This document shows positions 15,771 to 24,685 of a stretch of 33,800 nt of DNA, piece by piece (within the stretch, counting starts at the first letter, position 1; each line of letters begins with the position of its first letter). Source of the DNA: Pseudolabrys sp. (GTDB taxonomy: Bacteria; Pseudomonadota; Alphaproteobacteria; Rhizobiales; Xanthobacteraceae); NCBI GenBank assembly GCA_017849615.1, contig JAFIGS010000022.1, positions 1-33,800 on the forward strand, given 5' to 3'. The notes beneath the pieces are model-generated. The model was given only the letters and a program-made list of their open reading frames with translations, searched no databases and was not told the origin of the DNA. The position numbers and the translations under genes are program-made.

Positions 15771-16832
15771 ATGATCTTCCCCTTTCGCTCCGCCACGGCC
15801 CCCTTGCTGGCCGTCGCCGCGGTCCTTGCCGCGCTCCAGACCGCCTCGGCGCAGTCGGCCAACCCGACCTGCCAGCGGCTTGAGGCCCAGCTTGCCTCGC
15901 TCGACCGCGGCAACGCCGACCCGCAGCGCGCCGAACGCATCCGGCGCGCCGAAGACGCGGTGAACCGCCAGCAATACGAGGTCGACCGGCTGGTGTCGCA
16001 GAGCCGCCAGAACGGCTGCGAAAGCTCGGGCTTTTTCTCGATCTTCTCCAATCCGCCGCCGCAGTGCGGCGGCATCACCCGCCAGATCGGCCAGCAGCGC
16101 TCGACGCTGGAGCGGCTCCAGGTCGAACTCGAGCAATTAAGCGGCGGCAACACCGAGCGCATGGCGCAGCGCCAGTCGCTCCTGATCGCGCTCGGCGACA
16201 ACAATTGCGGCCCGCAATATCGCTCGGCGGCGGCTCAGGGCCAGCAAGGCGGCTTCTTCGACCGCCTGTTCGGCGGCAACACCGACAACGGCATCTATTC
16301 AACGCCGCAGGGACAAATGGGCGGCACGTACCGCACCATCTGCGTGCGGACCTGCGATGGCTATTACTTCCCGATTTCCTATTCGACTTCGCCGGACCGT
16401 TTCGCGGCGGATGCGCAAACCTGCCAGAGCACATGCCCGGCGGCGCAGGCGCAGCTTTACGTTTATCACAACCCCGGCGAGGACGTGAACCAGGCGGTGT
16501 CGCTCGACGGTCAGCCCTACACCGCCCTGCCCACCGCCTTTGCCTATCGCAAGGCGCTGGACAAGACCTGTAGCTGCAAGCGCCCCGGCGAAAGCTGGGC
16601 CGATGCGATGAAGGTGATGGGCGGCGACCAGACGCTCGCGCCGGGCGACGTCGTCGTCACCGAGGAAAGCGCCAAGCGCCTGTCGCAACCGCGCGGCGCC
16701 GACGGCAAGCCGGTGCGCCCGCAAGCGCCGGGGCAGAACCCGGCGCAAGGGCAACAGCCACAATCATCGGCACAGCCGTCGAACGACGTGCGCTCGGTTG
16801 GCCCGACCTTCGTGCCGCAGCGGCAGCAGTAA
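15771..16832 (+). CDS. DUF2865 domain-containing secreted protein
   Basis: A 353-residue exported protein. A signal peptide covers about residues 1-27 (ends TASAQS). Residues about 30-130 have a charged, coiled-coil-like helix pattern rich in Arg, Gln and Glu. The conserved core (about 180-290) has YRTICVRTCDGYYFPISYSTS, FAADAQTCQSTCPA, AQLYVY and KTCSCKRPGESWADAM, with paired cysteines that suggest disulfides. This is the DUF2865 family, found mainly in Rhizobiales and of unknown function. The C-terminal 60 residues are a low-complexity Pro, Gln and Ala tail. ATG 15771 is chosen because it begins the signal peptide directly. It stands 75 bases after the EamA gene. Confidence 0.88.
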   Translation: MIFPFRSATAPLLAVAAVLAALQTASAQSANPTCQRLEAQLASLDRGNADPQRAERIRRAEDAVNRQQYEVDRLVSQSRQNGCESSGFFSIFSNPPPQCGGITRQIGQQRSTLERLQVELEQLSGGNTERMAQRQSLLIALGDNNCGPQYRSAAAQGQQGGFFDRLFGGNTDNGIYSTPQGQMGGTYRTICVRTCDGYYFPISYSTSPDRFAADAQTCQSTCPAAQAQLYVYHNPGEDVNQAVSLDGQPYTALPTAFAYRKALDKTCSCKRPGESWADAMKVMGGDQTLAPGDVVVTEESAKRLSQPRGADGKPVRPQAPGQNPAQGQQPQSSAQPSNDVRSVGPTFVPQRQQ

Positions 16833-16888
16833 CCGGAATTCCGGCGAGCCAGCCAGCTCCGCTCGCCCCGCTTGCGCGGGAATGACGG
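16833..16888. repeat. palindrome and partial gaatgacgg repeat after the DUF2865 gene
   Basis: A perfect palindrome ccggaattccgg (16833-16844) follows the stop directly. A short hairpin cccgc-ttgc-gcggg, then aatgacgg (about 16866-16887), matches the end of a widespread intergenic repeat related to the 43-141 element. The gap lies between convergent genes, so it may also hinder readthrough. Confidence 0.5.
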
Positions 16889-16912
16889 AGAATGTGGCAG
16901 CGCGCGGCCGAT

Positions 16913-18670
16913 CTAAAAATCGAACGCTTCCGATTTCGCCGGCTGGCCGGTGGTGAGCGACACGTCGGGCTTGGGCAATGGCTCGCCGGTATCGCGGAAG
17001 CGATTGGTGATCGGATAGCGCCGGTCGCGGCCGAAATTCTTCAGCGTCACCTTCACGCCGGGCGCGGCCTGCCGGCGCTTGTATTCGGCGATGTTCAAAA
17101 GCCGCTCGATGCGCAGCACCGTGTCCTTGGCAAAACCCGCGGCGACGATGGCCGAAACCGGCTCCTCGCGTTCGACCAGAGCTTCGAGGATCGGATCGAG
17201 CACGCTGTAGGGCGGCAGCGAATCCTCGTCCTTCTGGTTTTCGCGCAGCTCCGCCGTCGGCGGACGCACGATGATCGATTCCGGAATGACCTCACCATCG
17301 GGTCCGAGCGCGAAGGACGGCTTCCATCCATTGCGCAGGCGCGACAGACGGAAAACCTCGGTCTTGTAGAGATCCTTGATCGGATTGAAGCCGCCGTTCA
17401 TGTCGCCATACAGCGTCGCGTAGCCGACCGACATCTCCGACTTGTTGCCCGTGGTCACGACCATCAGGTTGAACTTGTTGGAGATGGCCATGAGGATGGT
17501 GCCGCGCGCGCGCGACTGCAGGTTCTCCTCAGTGACGTCGCGCTGCGTTTCAGCGAAGGCCGAGGCCAGCGCCTTTTCCAGACCGTCCACCGCCGCGGCG
17601 ATCGGCATGATCTCGTAGTGAACGCCGAGCGCCTTGGCGCAGGCCGCCGCATCCTTGAGCGATTCCTGGGCCGTGTATTTGTACGGCAGCATCACGCAGC
17701 GCACCCGCTCGGCGCCCAAGGCATCGACCGCCATGGCCGCGACCAGCGCGGAGTCGATGCCGCCCGACAGGCCAATGACCACGCCGGGAAAGCCGTTCTT
17801 GCCGACATAGTCGCGCAGACCCAGCACGCAGGCCGCATAGTCGGCGCGATCGTCCTCGAGCGCCGGCACGAACGGTCCCTTCTCGCAGACCCAGCTGCCG
17901 CTTTGGCGTACCCACTGCGTGGTGACGACCGTTTCCTCGAAGGCCGCCAACTGGAAGGCCAGCGAGCGATCGGCATTGAGGCCGAACGACGCGCCGTCGA
18001 AAATAAGTTCGTCCTGGCCGCCGACCTGATTGACGTAAAGCAGCGGCAGGCCCTGCTCGGTGACACGCGACACGGCGATGTTGAGCCGCACCTCGGCCTT
18101 GGCGCGGTCATAGGGCGAGCCGTTCGGAACGACGAGAATCTCGGCGCCGGTTTCGGCGAGGCATTCGGCGACGTCCTCATACGCGCCGGACTCGGTCCAG
18201 ATGTCCTCGCAGATCGGCACGCCGAGCCGCACGCCGCGGAAGTTCACCGGACCGGGCACCGGCCCCGGCGCAAAGACGCGGGCTTCGTCGAACACGCCGT
18301 AGTTCGGCAGGTTGACCTTGAAGCGCAGCGCCGCGATGCGGCCGGCCTCGAGCACGGCCACCGCGTTATACAGCTTGCCGTCCTCGGCCCAGGGCGTACC
18401 GACGACCAGCGCCGGGCCGCCCGCAGCGGTCTCGCGCGCCAGCTTCTCGATCTCGGCGCGACAGGCGGCCTGAAACGCCGGCTTGAGCACCAGATCCTCC
18501 GGCGGATAGCCGGCGATGAACAGTTCGGGAAACACGACAATATCGGCGCCCTGCCGGGCCGCCTCATCGCGGGCGCGGCGCACCTTTTCGGCATTGCCGG
18601 CGATGTCGCCGACGATCGCATTCAACTGCGCGCAGGCAATCGCCAGTCGGTCGGCGGGACGGGTGTTCAT
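16913..18670 (-). CDS. nadE: glutamine-dependent NAD+ synthase
   Basis: A 585-residue two-domain enzyme for the last step of NAD biosynthesis: ATP-dependent amidation of nicotinic acid adenine dinucleotide with ammonia released from glutamine. The N-terminal carbon-nitrogen hydrolase (about 8-270) shows the catalytic triad Glu49 (FPELFIAGYPPEDL), Lys118 (FKVNLPNYGVFDE) and Cys154 (GVPICEDIW). The C-terminal synthase (about 280-560) has the ATP pyrophosphatase loop SGGIDSA (302-308), then TTGNKSEMSVGYATLYGDMNGGF. Length and domain order match the glutamine-dependent type. It follows the DAHP synthase gene by 65 bases on the same strand, with a hairpin in between. Confidence 0.96.
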   Translation of the reverse strand: MNTRPADRLAIACAQLNAIVGDIAGNAEKVRRARDEAARQGADIVVFPELFIAGYPPEDLVLKPAFQAACRAEIEKLARETAAGGPALVVGTPWAEDGKLYNAVAVLEAGRIAALRFKVNLPNYGVFDEARVFAPGPVPGPVNFRGVRLGVPICEDIWTESGAYEDVAECLAETGAEILVVPNGSPYDRAKAEVRLNIAVSRVTEQGLPLLYVNQVGGQDELIFDGASFGLNADRSLAFQLAAFEETVVTTQWVRQSGSWVCEKGPFVPALEDDRADYAACVLGLRDYVGKNGFPGVVIGLSGGIDSALVAAMAVDALGAERVRCVMLPYKYTAQESLKDAAACAKALGVHYEIMPIAAAVDGLEKALASAFAETQRDVTEENLQSRARGTILMAISNKFNLMVVTTGNKSEMSVGYATLYGDMNGGFNPIKDLYKTEVFRLSRLRNGWKPSFALGPDGEVIPESIIVRPPTAELRENQKDEDSLPPYSVLDPILEALVEREEPVSAIVAAGFAKDTVLRIERLLNIAEYKRRQAAPGVKVTLKNFGRDRRYPITNRFRDTGEPLPKPDVSLTTGQPAKSEAFDF

Positions 18671-18707
18671 GGAAGACCTTTACCGCTTCGGCCCGAAGGC
18701 GGGCAAT

Positions 18708-18729
18708 GGCTGGCCGTCGCAGGCCAGCC
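18708..18729 (-). terminator. hairpin between DAHP synthase and nadE genes
   Basis: Bases 18708-18715 (ggctggcc) and 18722-18729 (ggccagcc) form a perfect 8-base stem with a 6-base loop, 6 bases past the DAHP synthase stop. No T-run follows on the minus strand, so it may be a weak terminator, an mRNA-stabilising hairpin, or part of a repeat. Confidence 0.3.
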
Positions 18730-18735
18730 TTGCTC

Positions 18736-20118
18736 TCAGAGCCCCGCCGCCGCGGGCAGCGGATGCGCCGAACGCTCCTTGCGCAGCCGGTCGGCCAGCA
18801 GGAAGGCGAGATCTATCGCCTGCTCGGCATTGAGGCGCGGATCGCAGACCGTGTGATAGCGGTCGTTGAGATCGGAGTCGGAAATCGCGCGGGCGCCACC
18901 GGTGCATTCCGTGACGTTCTGCCCGGTCATCTCCAGATGCACGCCGCCAGCATGCGAGCCTTCGGCCGCATGCACGTCGAAGAACGCGCGCACTTCCTTG
19001 AGGATGAGATCGAACGGCCGCGTCTTGTAGCCCGACGCCGACGTGATGGTGTTGCCGTGCATCGGATCGCACGACCAGATCACCGACCTGCCCTCGCGCT
19101 GCACGGCGCGGACCAGCGCCGGCAGATGCTCGCCGACCTTTTCGGCGCCGAAGCGGCCGATCAGCGTCAGGCGGCCCGGCTCGTTGTCCGGATTGAGAAT
19201 GTCGATGAGACGCAGCAGGTCGTCGGTCTTCAGCGACGGGCCGCACTTGAGACCGAGCGGGTTCTTGATGCCGCGCGCATATTCGATATGCGCATGATCG
19301 TGCTGGCGGGTGCGGTCGCCGATCCAGATCATGTGGCCGGAGGTCGCGTACCAGTCGCCCGTCGTCGAGTCGATGCGGGTCAGCGACTGCTCGTAGCCGA
19401 GCAGCAGCGCCTCGTGGCTGGTGTAGAAATCGGTGGTGCCGAGCGCGCTGTCGACCGCAAATGTCAGGCCGCAGGCGCGCATGAAATCGAGGGCGCCGGA
19501 AACGCGGTCGGCGAGATCGGCATAGGCCTTCGACTGCGGAGAGTCAGTGACCGACTGCATCATCCAGCGATGCACGTTCTCGACCGAAGCGTAGCCGCCC
19601 TTGGCGAACGCGCGCAGCAGGTTGAGCGTCGCAGCGGACTGGCGATAAGCGTCCATCTGCCGGCGCGGATCGGGCGTGCGCGATTCCGGCGTGAAGGCGA
19701 TATCGTTGATGATGTCGCCGCGATAGCTCGGCAGTTCGATGCCGTCCTTCTTCTCGGTCGGCGCCGAGCGCGGCTTGGCGAACTGGCCGGCGATGCGGCC
19801 GACCTTCACCACCGGCGAGGCGCCGGCATAGGTGAGGACGATCGCCATCTGCAGGAAGACGCGGAAGAAGTCGCGGATGTTGTTGGCGCCGTGCTCGGCG
19901 AAACTCTCGGCGCAGTCGCCGCCCTGGAGCAGGAAAGCCTCGCCGGCCGCGACCCGCGCCAGCGACTTCTTCAGGTTGCGCGCCTCGCCGGCAAAAACCA
20001 GCGGCGGGAACGTGGCAAGCTGCTTCTCGGTGTCAGCCAAAAGCTGCCGGTCCGGGTAATCCGGCACCTGCATAATGGGCTTGTTGCGCCAGCTATCCGG
20101 CGCCCAACGTTCGGGCAT
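18736..20118 (-). CDS. aroG: class II 3-deoxy-7-phosphoheptulonate (DAHP) synthase
   Basis: A 460-residue plant-like (class II) DAHP synthase, which condenses phosphoenolpyruvate and erythrose 4-phosphate to start the shikimate pathway. Family motifs are visible: [12 protein letters not shown] near the N-terminus, [12 protein letters not shown] (63-73, with the metal-ligand Cys69), [16 protein letters not shown] (103-118), RGDIIN, the [11 protein letters not shown] segment, KCGPSL, and [10 protein letters not shown]. Class II enzymes are commonly inhibited by aromatic amino acids. ATG 20118 gives the expected [11 protein letters not shown] start. nadE follows by 65 bases; gor ends 92 bases upstream on the same strand. 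The symbol follows the mycobacterial class II convention. Confidence 0.94.
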   Translation of the reverse strand: MPERWAPDSWRNKPIMQVPDYPDRQLLADTEKQLATFPPLVFAGEARNLKKSLARVAAGEAFLLQGGDCAESFAEHGANNIRDFFRVFLQMAIVLTYAGASPVVKVGRIAGQFAKPRSAPTEKKDGIELPSYRGDIINDIAFTPESRTPDPRRQMDAYRQSAATLNLLRAFAKGGYASVENVHRWMMQSVTDSPQSKAYADLADRVSGALDFMRACGLTFAVDSALGTTDFYTSHEALLLGYEQSLTRIDSTTGDWYATSGHMIWIGDRTRQHDHAHIEYARGIKNPLGLKCGPSLKTDDLLRLIDILNPDNEPGRLTLIGRFGAEKVGEHLPALVRAVQREGRSVIWSCDPMHGNTITSASGYKTRPFDLILKEVRAFFDVHAAEGSHAGGVHLEMTGQNVTECTGGARAISDSDLNDRYHTVCDPRLNAEQAIDLAFLLADRLRKERSAHPLPAAAGL

Positions 20119-20210
20119 CGCACTTACTCCAGCAATTTTGCGGGGTTATACACAATTTAGGCCGCGCAACGCCAGCCAATAGAGCGGGCAGACTTAACCT
20201 TGCCGACGCC

Positions 20211-21623
20211 CTACTCCGCGGCCTTGTCGGCGCTCTGGCGGCTGTAGCTGGCGGCCTTTTCCCGCATGGTCACCAGTTCCTCGGCCATGGTCGGGTGCAC
20301 CGCCATGGTGGCGTCGAAGTCGGCCTTGGTCGCCCCCATTTTGACGGCGATGCCGACAAGCTGGATCATTTCGCCGGCGTCCGGCCCGGCGATGTGGCAG
20401 CCCACCACCCGGTCCGTGGCGCCGTCCACCAGCAGCTTCATGAAGACCCGCGTCGCCCGCCCGGACAAGGTCGCCTTCATCGGCCGGAAGCTGGTCTTGT
20501 AGACATCGACCTTGTCGAGCCGCTCGCGGGCCTGAGCTTCGGTGAGGCCGATGACGCCAAGCTCCGGCTCGGAGAAAACGGCGGTCGGTACATCGGCGTG
20601 ATCGACCCGCGTCGGCTTGCCGCCGAAGACGGTGTCGGCAAAGGCATGGCCCTCGCGGATCGCCACCGGCGTGAGGTTGACGCGGTTGGTGACGTCGCCG
20701 ACGGCATAGACGTTCGGCACCACGGTGCGCGAATATTCATCGACCTCGATGCCGCCATGCTCGTGGCAGCGGATGCCGATGTTTTCCACGCCGAGGTTCA
20801 TGCAATTCGGCCGGCGGCCGATGGCGAAGAGCACCCTGTCGCAGGCCACCTTCTGACCGTTCGACAGATGAGTGACGTATTCGTCGCCCGCCCGGTCGAT
20901 CGCCGTCACCGTGTCGCCGCACAGCACCTTGATGCCGCGGGTCTGCATCTCGTTGCGCAGGTGCTCGCGGATGTCGTCGTCGAAGCCGCGCAGGATATTC
21001 TCGCCGCGATAGACCAGCGTCACCTCGCTGCCCATGCCGGCGAAGATGCAGGCGAACTCCACGGCGATGTAGCCGCCGCCCTGCACCACGATTCGCTTCG
21101 GCAGTTCGGGCAGGTGCAGCGCCTCGTTCGACGAGATGGCGTGCTCGAGGCCGGGAATGTTCGGGCCCATATGCGGCCAGCCGCCGGTGGCGATGAGGAT
21201 GTTGCCGGTGGTGACCTTGTCGCCATTGGCCAATCGAATGGTGTGCGGGTCCTCAATCGTCGCACGGCTGCGCACGATCCTGACCTTCCAGCGCTCCAGC
21301 GTCGCGACATAGGCCGCCTCAAGACGGTCGATCTCGCGGTCCTTGTTGGCGATCAAGGTCGGCCAGGAGAACGTCGGCTCCTGCGGCACGGTCCAGCCGA
21401 AGCCGGCGGCGTCCTCGAAGTCGTGGGAAAAGCGCGAGGCGTAAACCAGCAGCTTCTTGGGCACGCAGCCGCGAATGACGCAGGTGCCGCCGACGCGGAA
21501 TTCCTCCGCGACCATGACCCGCGCGCCGTAGCTGGCGGCGATGCGGGCGGCGCGCACGCCGCCCGAACCCGCGCCGATGACGAACAGGTCGACGTCGTAA
21601 GACGAACTGGAAGATGCTGCCAT
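20211..21623 (-). CDS. gor: glutathione-disulfide reductase
   Basis: A 470-residue FAD-dependent disulfide reductase that regenerates glutathione with NADPH. It has the FAD-binding GAGSGG (17-22), the redox-active pair Cys48 and Cys53 in GGTCVIRGCVPKKL, an NAD(P)-binding GGGYIAVEFA region, and the C-terminal HPTMAEE motif whose His and Glu serve as the acid-base pair on the partner subunit. The CVIRGCVPKK form is the glutathione reductase type rather than lipoamide dehydrogenase. It is the last gene of the rpiA-DUF2059-gor series, 114 bases after DUF2059. Confidence 0.95.
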   Translation of the reverse strand: MAASSSSSYDVDLFVIGAGSGGVRAARIAASYGARVMVAEEFRVGGTCVIRGCVPKKLLVYASRFSHDFEDAAGFGWTVPQEPTFSWPTLIANKDREIDRLEAAYVATLERWKVRIVRSRATIEDPHTIRLANGDKVTTGNILIATGGWPHMGPNIPGLEHAISSNEALHLPELPKRIVVQGGGYIAVEFACIFAGMGSEVTLVYRGENILRGFDDDIREHLRNEMQTRGIKVLCGDTVTAIDRAGDEYVTHLSNGQKVACDRVLFAIGRRPNCMNLGVENIGIRCHEHGGIEVDEYSRTVVPNVYAVGDVTNRVNLTPVAIREGHAFADTVFGGKPTRVDHADVPTAVFSEPELGVIGLTEAQARERLDKVDVYKTSFRPMKATLSGRATRVFMKLLVDGATDRVVGCHIAGPDAGEMIQLVGIAVKMGATKADFDATMAVHPTMAEELVTMREKAASYSRQSADKAAE

Positions 21624-21737
21624 GACCGCCTCAGCTCCACCGCCTCGGCGTCGGCGCGGGCGCGCGGGCGACCTTAGCTTCGATGCGCTTTCCTCATGCC
21701 GCGGGAGCGCCCCACCGCACGAAAGCGCTGCTGCTCA

Positions 21738-22247
21738 TTAAAGCTTGTGGCCCTTGCTCTTCAAGGCCTCGCGCATCTTGCCGATGACCTCATCCGACAG
21801 CGAGTTGGCCCATTCCTGGGCGAACTTCAGGCTCTCATCGACGATCTTCGGCTGCGCGACCAGAAACTTCTTGCCGGCCGGAGAGGTGTAGAAAGCAAGA
21901 ATGTCCTTGAGCTCCTGTTCGGAGAGATTCGACGCGTAGATCTCGATGACCTTGGTGGTCACTTCCGAAATCCGCGCTTCGTAGTCCTTCCGGACCTGCG
22001 CCGCGACCTCGTTGATGTCGGCGGTGATCATGGGATTCTGCTGCACGAAGAACTGCCGCGACTGCTCGACGACGCCGGGAACGATCGGCGTGAACAGTTC
22101 GAGCGCGCCGGTGACCTTCACGATTTCGCCCGCGGTCTTCAGCGCCGACGGCGTAGGCTGCTGCGCCAGAGCAGGACCGGCGAGAAGGAGTGAGGCCGCG
22201 ACGACGACCGTGCGGACGCCGCGCCAGGACTGAACCGAAAGAAACAT
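21738..22247 (-). CDS. DUF2059 domain-containing periplasmic protein
   Basis: A 169-residue protein with a signal peptide (hydrophobic TVVVAASLLLAGPALA, cleavage near AQQ, about residue 28). The rest is a helical DUF2059 domain with the typical YEARISEVTTKVIEIYASNLSEQELKDILAFYTSPAGKKFL pattern (family core LSxxELxxxxxFYxSPxGxK). Function is unknown; members are periplasmic and often lie in this same neighbourhood. It starts 12 bases after the rpiA stop and precedes gor, so the three are probably one transcript. Confidence 0.9.
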   Translation of the reverse strand: MFLSVQSWRGVRTVVVAASLLLAGPALAQQPTPSALKTAGEIVKVTGALELFTPIVPGVVEQSRQFFVQQNPMITADINEVAAQVRKDYEARISEVTTKVIEIYASNLSEQELKDILAFYTSPAGKKFLVAQPKIVDESLKFAQEWANSLSDEVIGKMREALKSKGHKL

Positions 22248-22259
22248 TCATGAACTCCG

Positions 22260-22967
22260 TTAGCGGGAAGCGGGCCGCTCGACGGTCTTAGCACCGTCCG
22301 GGCCGCCAATAATCACAATCGACGCAAGATCGATAAACAGTCCGTGCTCCATCACGCCCGGTACCGCCGAGAGCGCGTGCGCGAGCGCCCCGGGATCGTC
22401 GATCCGCCCCAGGGCCGCGTCGACAATCCAGTGGCCGCCATCCGTGACAAAAGGATGGCCTTCCCTGCCCTGCCGAAGCTTCATCGGCCCCGATTTTTGC
22501 ACGCCGGATATGGCCTTTTCGATCGCCCGCAATGTCGCGCCGTAACCGAACGGCAGCACTTCGATGGGCAGCGCAAAGGCCCCGAGTTTATTCACCCATT
22601 TGCCGCCATCGACGATGACGATCATGCGCGCGGATGCCGCAGCCACGATCTTCTCGCGCAGCAGTGCGCCGCCGCCGCCTTTGATCAGGCTGAAGTCGGG
22701 GGCCACTTCGTCGGCGCCGTCGATGGTCAGGTCAAGCTCGGGCGTCTCGTCAAGCGTCGTCAGCGCGATACCGCAGGCTTCAGCCTGGGCGCGGGTCGCC
22801 TCCGAGGTCGGCACCCCGACCACCTGAAGGCCCGCGCGCGCACGCTCGCCGAGCAGATCGACGAAATGCTTCGCCGTCGAGCCGGTCCCGAGGCCGAGCC
22901 GCATACCGGACTTCACGTAGTCGATTGCGCGCGCTGCGGCGGCCCGTTTTTGAGCGTCGGCGTCCAT
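22260..22967 (-). CDS. rpiA: ribose-5-phosphate isomerase A
   Basis: A 235-residue enzyme interconverting ribose 5-phosphate and ribulose 5-phosphate in the pentose phosphate pathway. It carries [11 protein letters not shown] (25-35), TIDGADEV (81-88) with catalytic Asp84, and [11 protein letters not shown] (96-106) with the catalytic Glu105. ATG 22967 gives the standard family start [14 protein letters not shown]; an upstream in-frame start at 23018 would add 17 atypical residues. It heads the rpiA-DUF2059-gor group and is divergent from gph by 166 bases, so that gap probably holds both promoters. Confidence 0.95.
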   Translation of the reverse strand: MDADAQKRAAAARAIDYVKSGMRLGLGTGSTAKHFVDLLGERARAGLQVVGVPTSEATRAQAEACGIALTTLDETPELDLTIDGADEVAPDFSLIKGGGGALLREKIVAAASARMIVIVDGGKWVNKLGAFALPIEVLPFGYGATLRAIEKAISGVQKSGPMKLRQGREGHPFVTDGGHWIVDAALGRIDDPGALAHALSAVPGVMEHGLFIDLASIVIIGGPDGAKTVERPASR

Positions 22968-23133
22968 TCGGGCGATTCTCGAGAATCCCGGGTCGAAGCC
23001 GCCGGGAGCCGGCGGCACTGAAAATTTGGAGGTTTTCTAGCGTTTAACGCGGAGGCTGGATAGCCGAAAATGCCGATATCACAAGCGTATTTCGGCCTTG
23101 CATCGCGCCCCGCCGGCAGCTAGCGACACATCC

Positions 23134-23808
23134 ATGTCACTTCCGACCATCGTTTTCGATCTCGACGGCACCCTCGTCGAAACCGCGCCCGACCTTGTCG
23201 ATACGCTCAATTTCGTGTTCGAGCGCGAGGGCATACCGCCGGTCCTCTTCGAAGAAGCCCGAACTTTCGTCGGCCATGGCGCGCGAGCCATGATCACGCG
23301 CGGCCTCGATGCCGAGGGCCGCACCGTCACGCCGCAGATTCTCGACAAACTGTTCAACGACTTCGTCGATTACTACACCGCACATGTCGCCGACCGGTCC
23401 TACCCCTTTCCCGGAGTCATCGACGCGCTCGACGGCTTGAGCGAGCGCGGCCATCGGCTCGCCGTATGCACCAACAAATTCGAGAAGCAGTCGCTGCTGC
23501 TGCTGGACGCGCTCAAGATGACGCACCGCTTCGCCGCGGTCATCGGGCAGGACACGTTCAAGATCGCCAAGCCGGATCCGGAAGTGCTGCGGCGCACGAT
23601 CCTGACCGCGGGCGGTGACCCCGCCAATGCCATCATGATTGGCGACTCCGAGACCGACATCCTTACGGCCCGCGCGGCGGAGCTGCCGGTCGTGGCTGTG
23701 GATTTCGGCTACAGCGCATTGCCCGTGTCCGAATATGGCCCCGACCGTCTGATCAGCCATTTCGGACAGTTATCGGAGGCAATCGCCAGCCTCGAACGCG
23801 GCAAATAA
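23134..23808 (+). CDS. gph: HAD family phosphoglycolate phosphatase
   Basis: A 224-residue HAD-superfamily hydrolase. Motif I is VFDLDGTLVET (nucleophile Asp9, acid Asp11), motif II lies in VCTNK, motif III uses the Lys of FKIAKPDPEVL, and motif IV is IGDSETD. Cap-domain length and the FVGHGARAMI segment match the Gph type, which removes 2-phosphoglycolate formed in DNA repair or by oxygenase side reactions. Related HAD phosphatases cannot be fully excluded. ATG 23134 begins MSLPTIVFD; the ATG at 23098 would add 12 unlikely residues. It is divergent from rpiA. Confidence 0.9.
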   Translation: MSLPTIVFDLDGTLVETAPDLVDTLNFVFEREGIPPVLFEEARTFVGHGARAMITRGLDAEGRTVTPQILDKLFNDFVDYYTAHVADRSYPFPGVIDALDGLSERGHRLAVCTNKFEKQSLLLLDALKMTHRFAAVIGQDTFKIAKPDPEVLRRTILTAGGDPANAIMIGDSETDILTARAAELPVVAVDFGYSALPVSEYGPDRLISHFGQLSEAIASLERGK

Positions 23809-23863
23809 GGCACTATCCGCCATAGTTATGGTTAATGCGGTAAGGTTAACAGAACCCAACTTG

Positions 23864-23892
23864 TTGCCACATCTATATGTCGCTCTTAATGT
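23864..23892 (+). promoter_or_regulatory. candidate sigma-70-type promoter for the lipoprotein gene
   Basis: TTGCCA at 23864-23869 and TAATGT at 23887-23892 are separated by 17 bases, about 50 bases before the lipoprotein ATG, in a locally AT-richer stretch. Both boxes are close to housekeeping consensus. It is a match by eye only. Confidence 0.3.
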
Positions 23893-23941
23893 GCTTAACG
23901 AAGGCCGAGCATGTAAGCTCGTGTGGACCGGGGTAATACCA

Positions 23942-24469
23942 ATGTACCGAGTCATTGCTGTCGCTGTCGGTGGGCTCATCCTCGCCGGTTGCTCATCCTC
24001 GTCGGAGTTTCTCGACGGTCTGAAGCCGGGGCCGACGCTCGACACCGTTCGCTTTGAATCCGAGCCGCCGGGCGCCGAGGCCAAGACCTCGAACGGCCAG
24101 AGCTGCAAGACGCCCTGCTCGCTGGCGCTGCCGGTCGATGCGCCCCTCACCGTCACTTTCACGCTTCAGGGCTACCAGCCCGAGCAGGAAACGATCGAGG
24201 CGGTCGATCAGTCCGGCAGCCTGCCGCAACTGCGGCCGAACCCGGTCATGGTCGAGCTGACCGCCGCTCCGCCGGCCAAACCGGCTGCAAAGCCGCGCGC
24301 TTCGACCCGCAAACCGGCTGCCAAGCCCGCCGCCAAGCCCGCCGCGAAGCCGGCGGCCGCCAAGCCAGCGGCTCCGGCCGCTGCCGCGCCTGCTCCGGCA
24401 CCCGCCCCCGCTCCGGCGGCGCAGCCGAGCGGTGGCGCCTCGCCCTGGCCGGCTCCGCGCCAGCAATAA
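23942..24469 (+). CDS. PEGA-domain lipoprotein with Lys-Pro-Ala-rich tail
   Basis: A 175-residue lipoprotein. The lipobox LAGC places the lipidated cysteine at residue 17, after a short hydrophobic signal. Residues about 35-90 form a PEGA-like domain (VRFESEPPGAEAKT, CKTPCSLALPV, VTFTLQGYQPEQETIE), which has two cysteines able to pair. The C-terminal 75 residues are low-complexity, with repeated KPAA units followed by Ala-Pro repeats, likely an extended stalk spanning the periplasm or contacting peptidoglycan. Function is unknown. ATG 23942 is the only start that begins with the signal. A strong terminator follows 23 bases after the stop, so the gene is probably its own unit. Confidence 0.85.
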   Translation: MYRVIAVAVGGLILAGCSSSSEFLDGLKPGPTLDTVRFESEPPGAEAKTSNGQSCKTPCSLALPVDAPLTVTFTLQGYQPEQETIEAVDQSGSLPQLRPNPVMVELTAAPPAKPAAKPRASTRKPAAKPAAKPAAKPAAAKPAAPAAAAPAPAPAPAPAAQPSGGASPWPAPRQQ

Positions 24470-24492
24470 GTTCCAGAAGACTGCCAACTCAT

Positions 24493-24526
24493 ACGGCGCG
24501 CCCCATCGGCGCGCCGTTTTGCTTTT
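24493..24526 (+). terminator. intrinsic terminator after the lipoprotein gene
   Basis: A perfect 10-base stem, acggcgcgcc (24493-24502) with ggcgcgccgt (24508-24517), a 5-base loop and a trailing ttttgctttt. It begins 23 bases after the lipoprotein stop. This is a textbook Rho-independent terminator. Confidence 0.88.
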
Positions 24527-24685
24527 GGCGCCAATAGGATCGCTGCGCCGCAATAAATCCCGCGCTATGGCCATCGGGGTCGAACTGCCTATATAAATCC
24601 AGTAGCGGGGCCGCGTTTGAAGCGGCGCATCACGGCGCGGCAAAGGGGCGTGCGCGCGCCTACAAGTTTTCGGTGGAAACGGATT

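Noticed and set aside
16892-18856. 654-codon open frame on the plus strand opposite nadE
   Set aside because: Shadow of nadE, whose catalytic residues are all in place on the other strand.
24527-24685. Molybdenum-cofactor riboswitch upstream of moaA
   Set aside because: The leader is short and I could not find the conserved paired elements of that riboswitch; only AT-richer sequence near 24585-24600 stands out.
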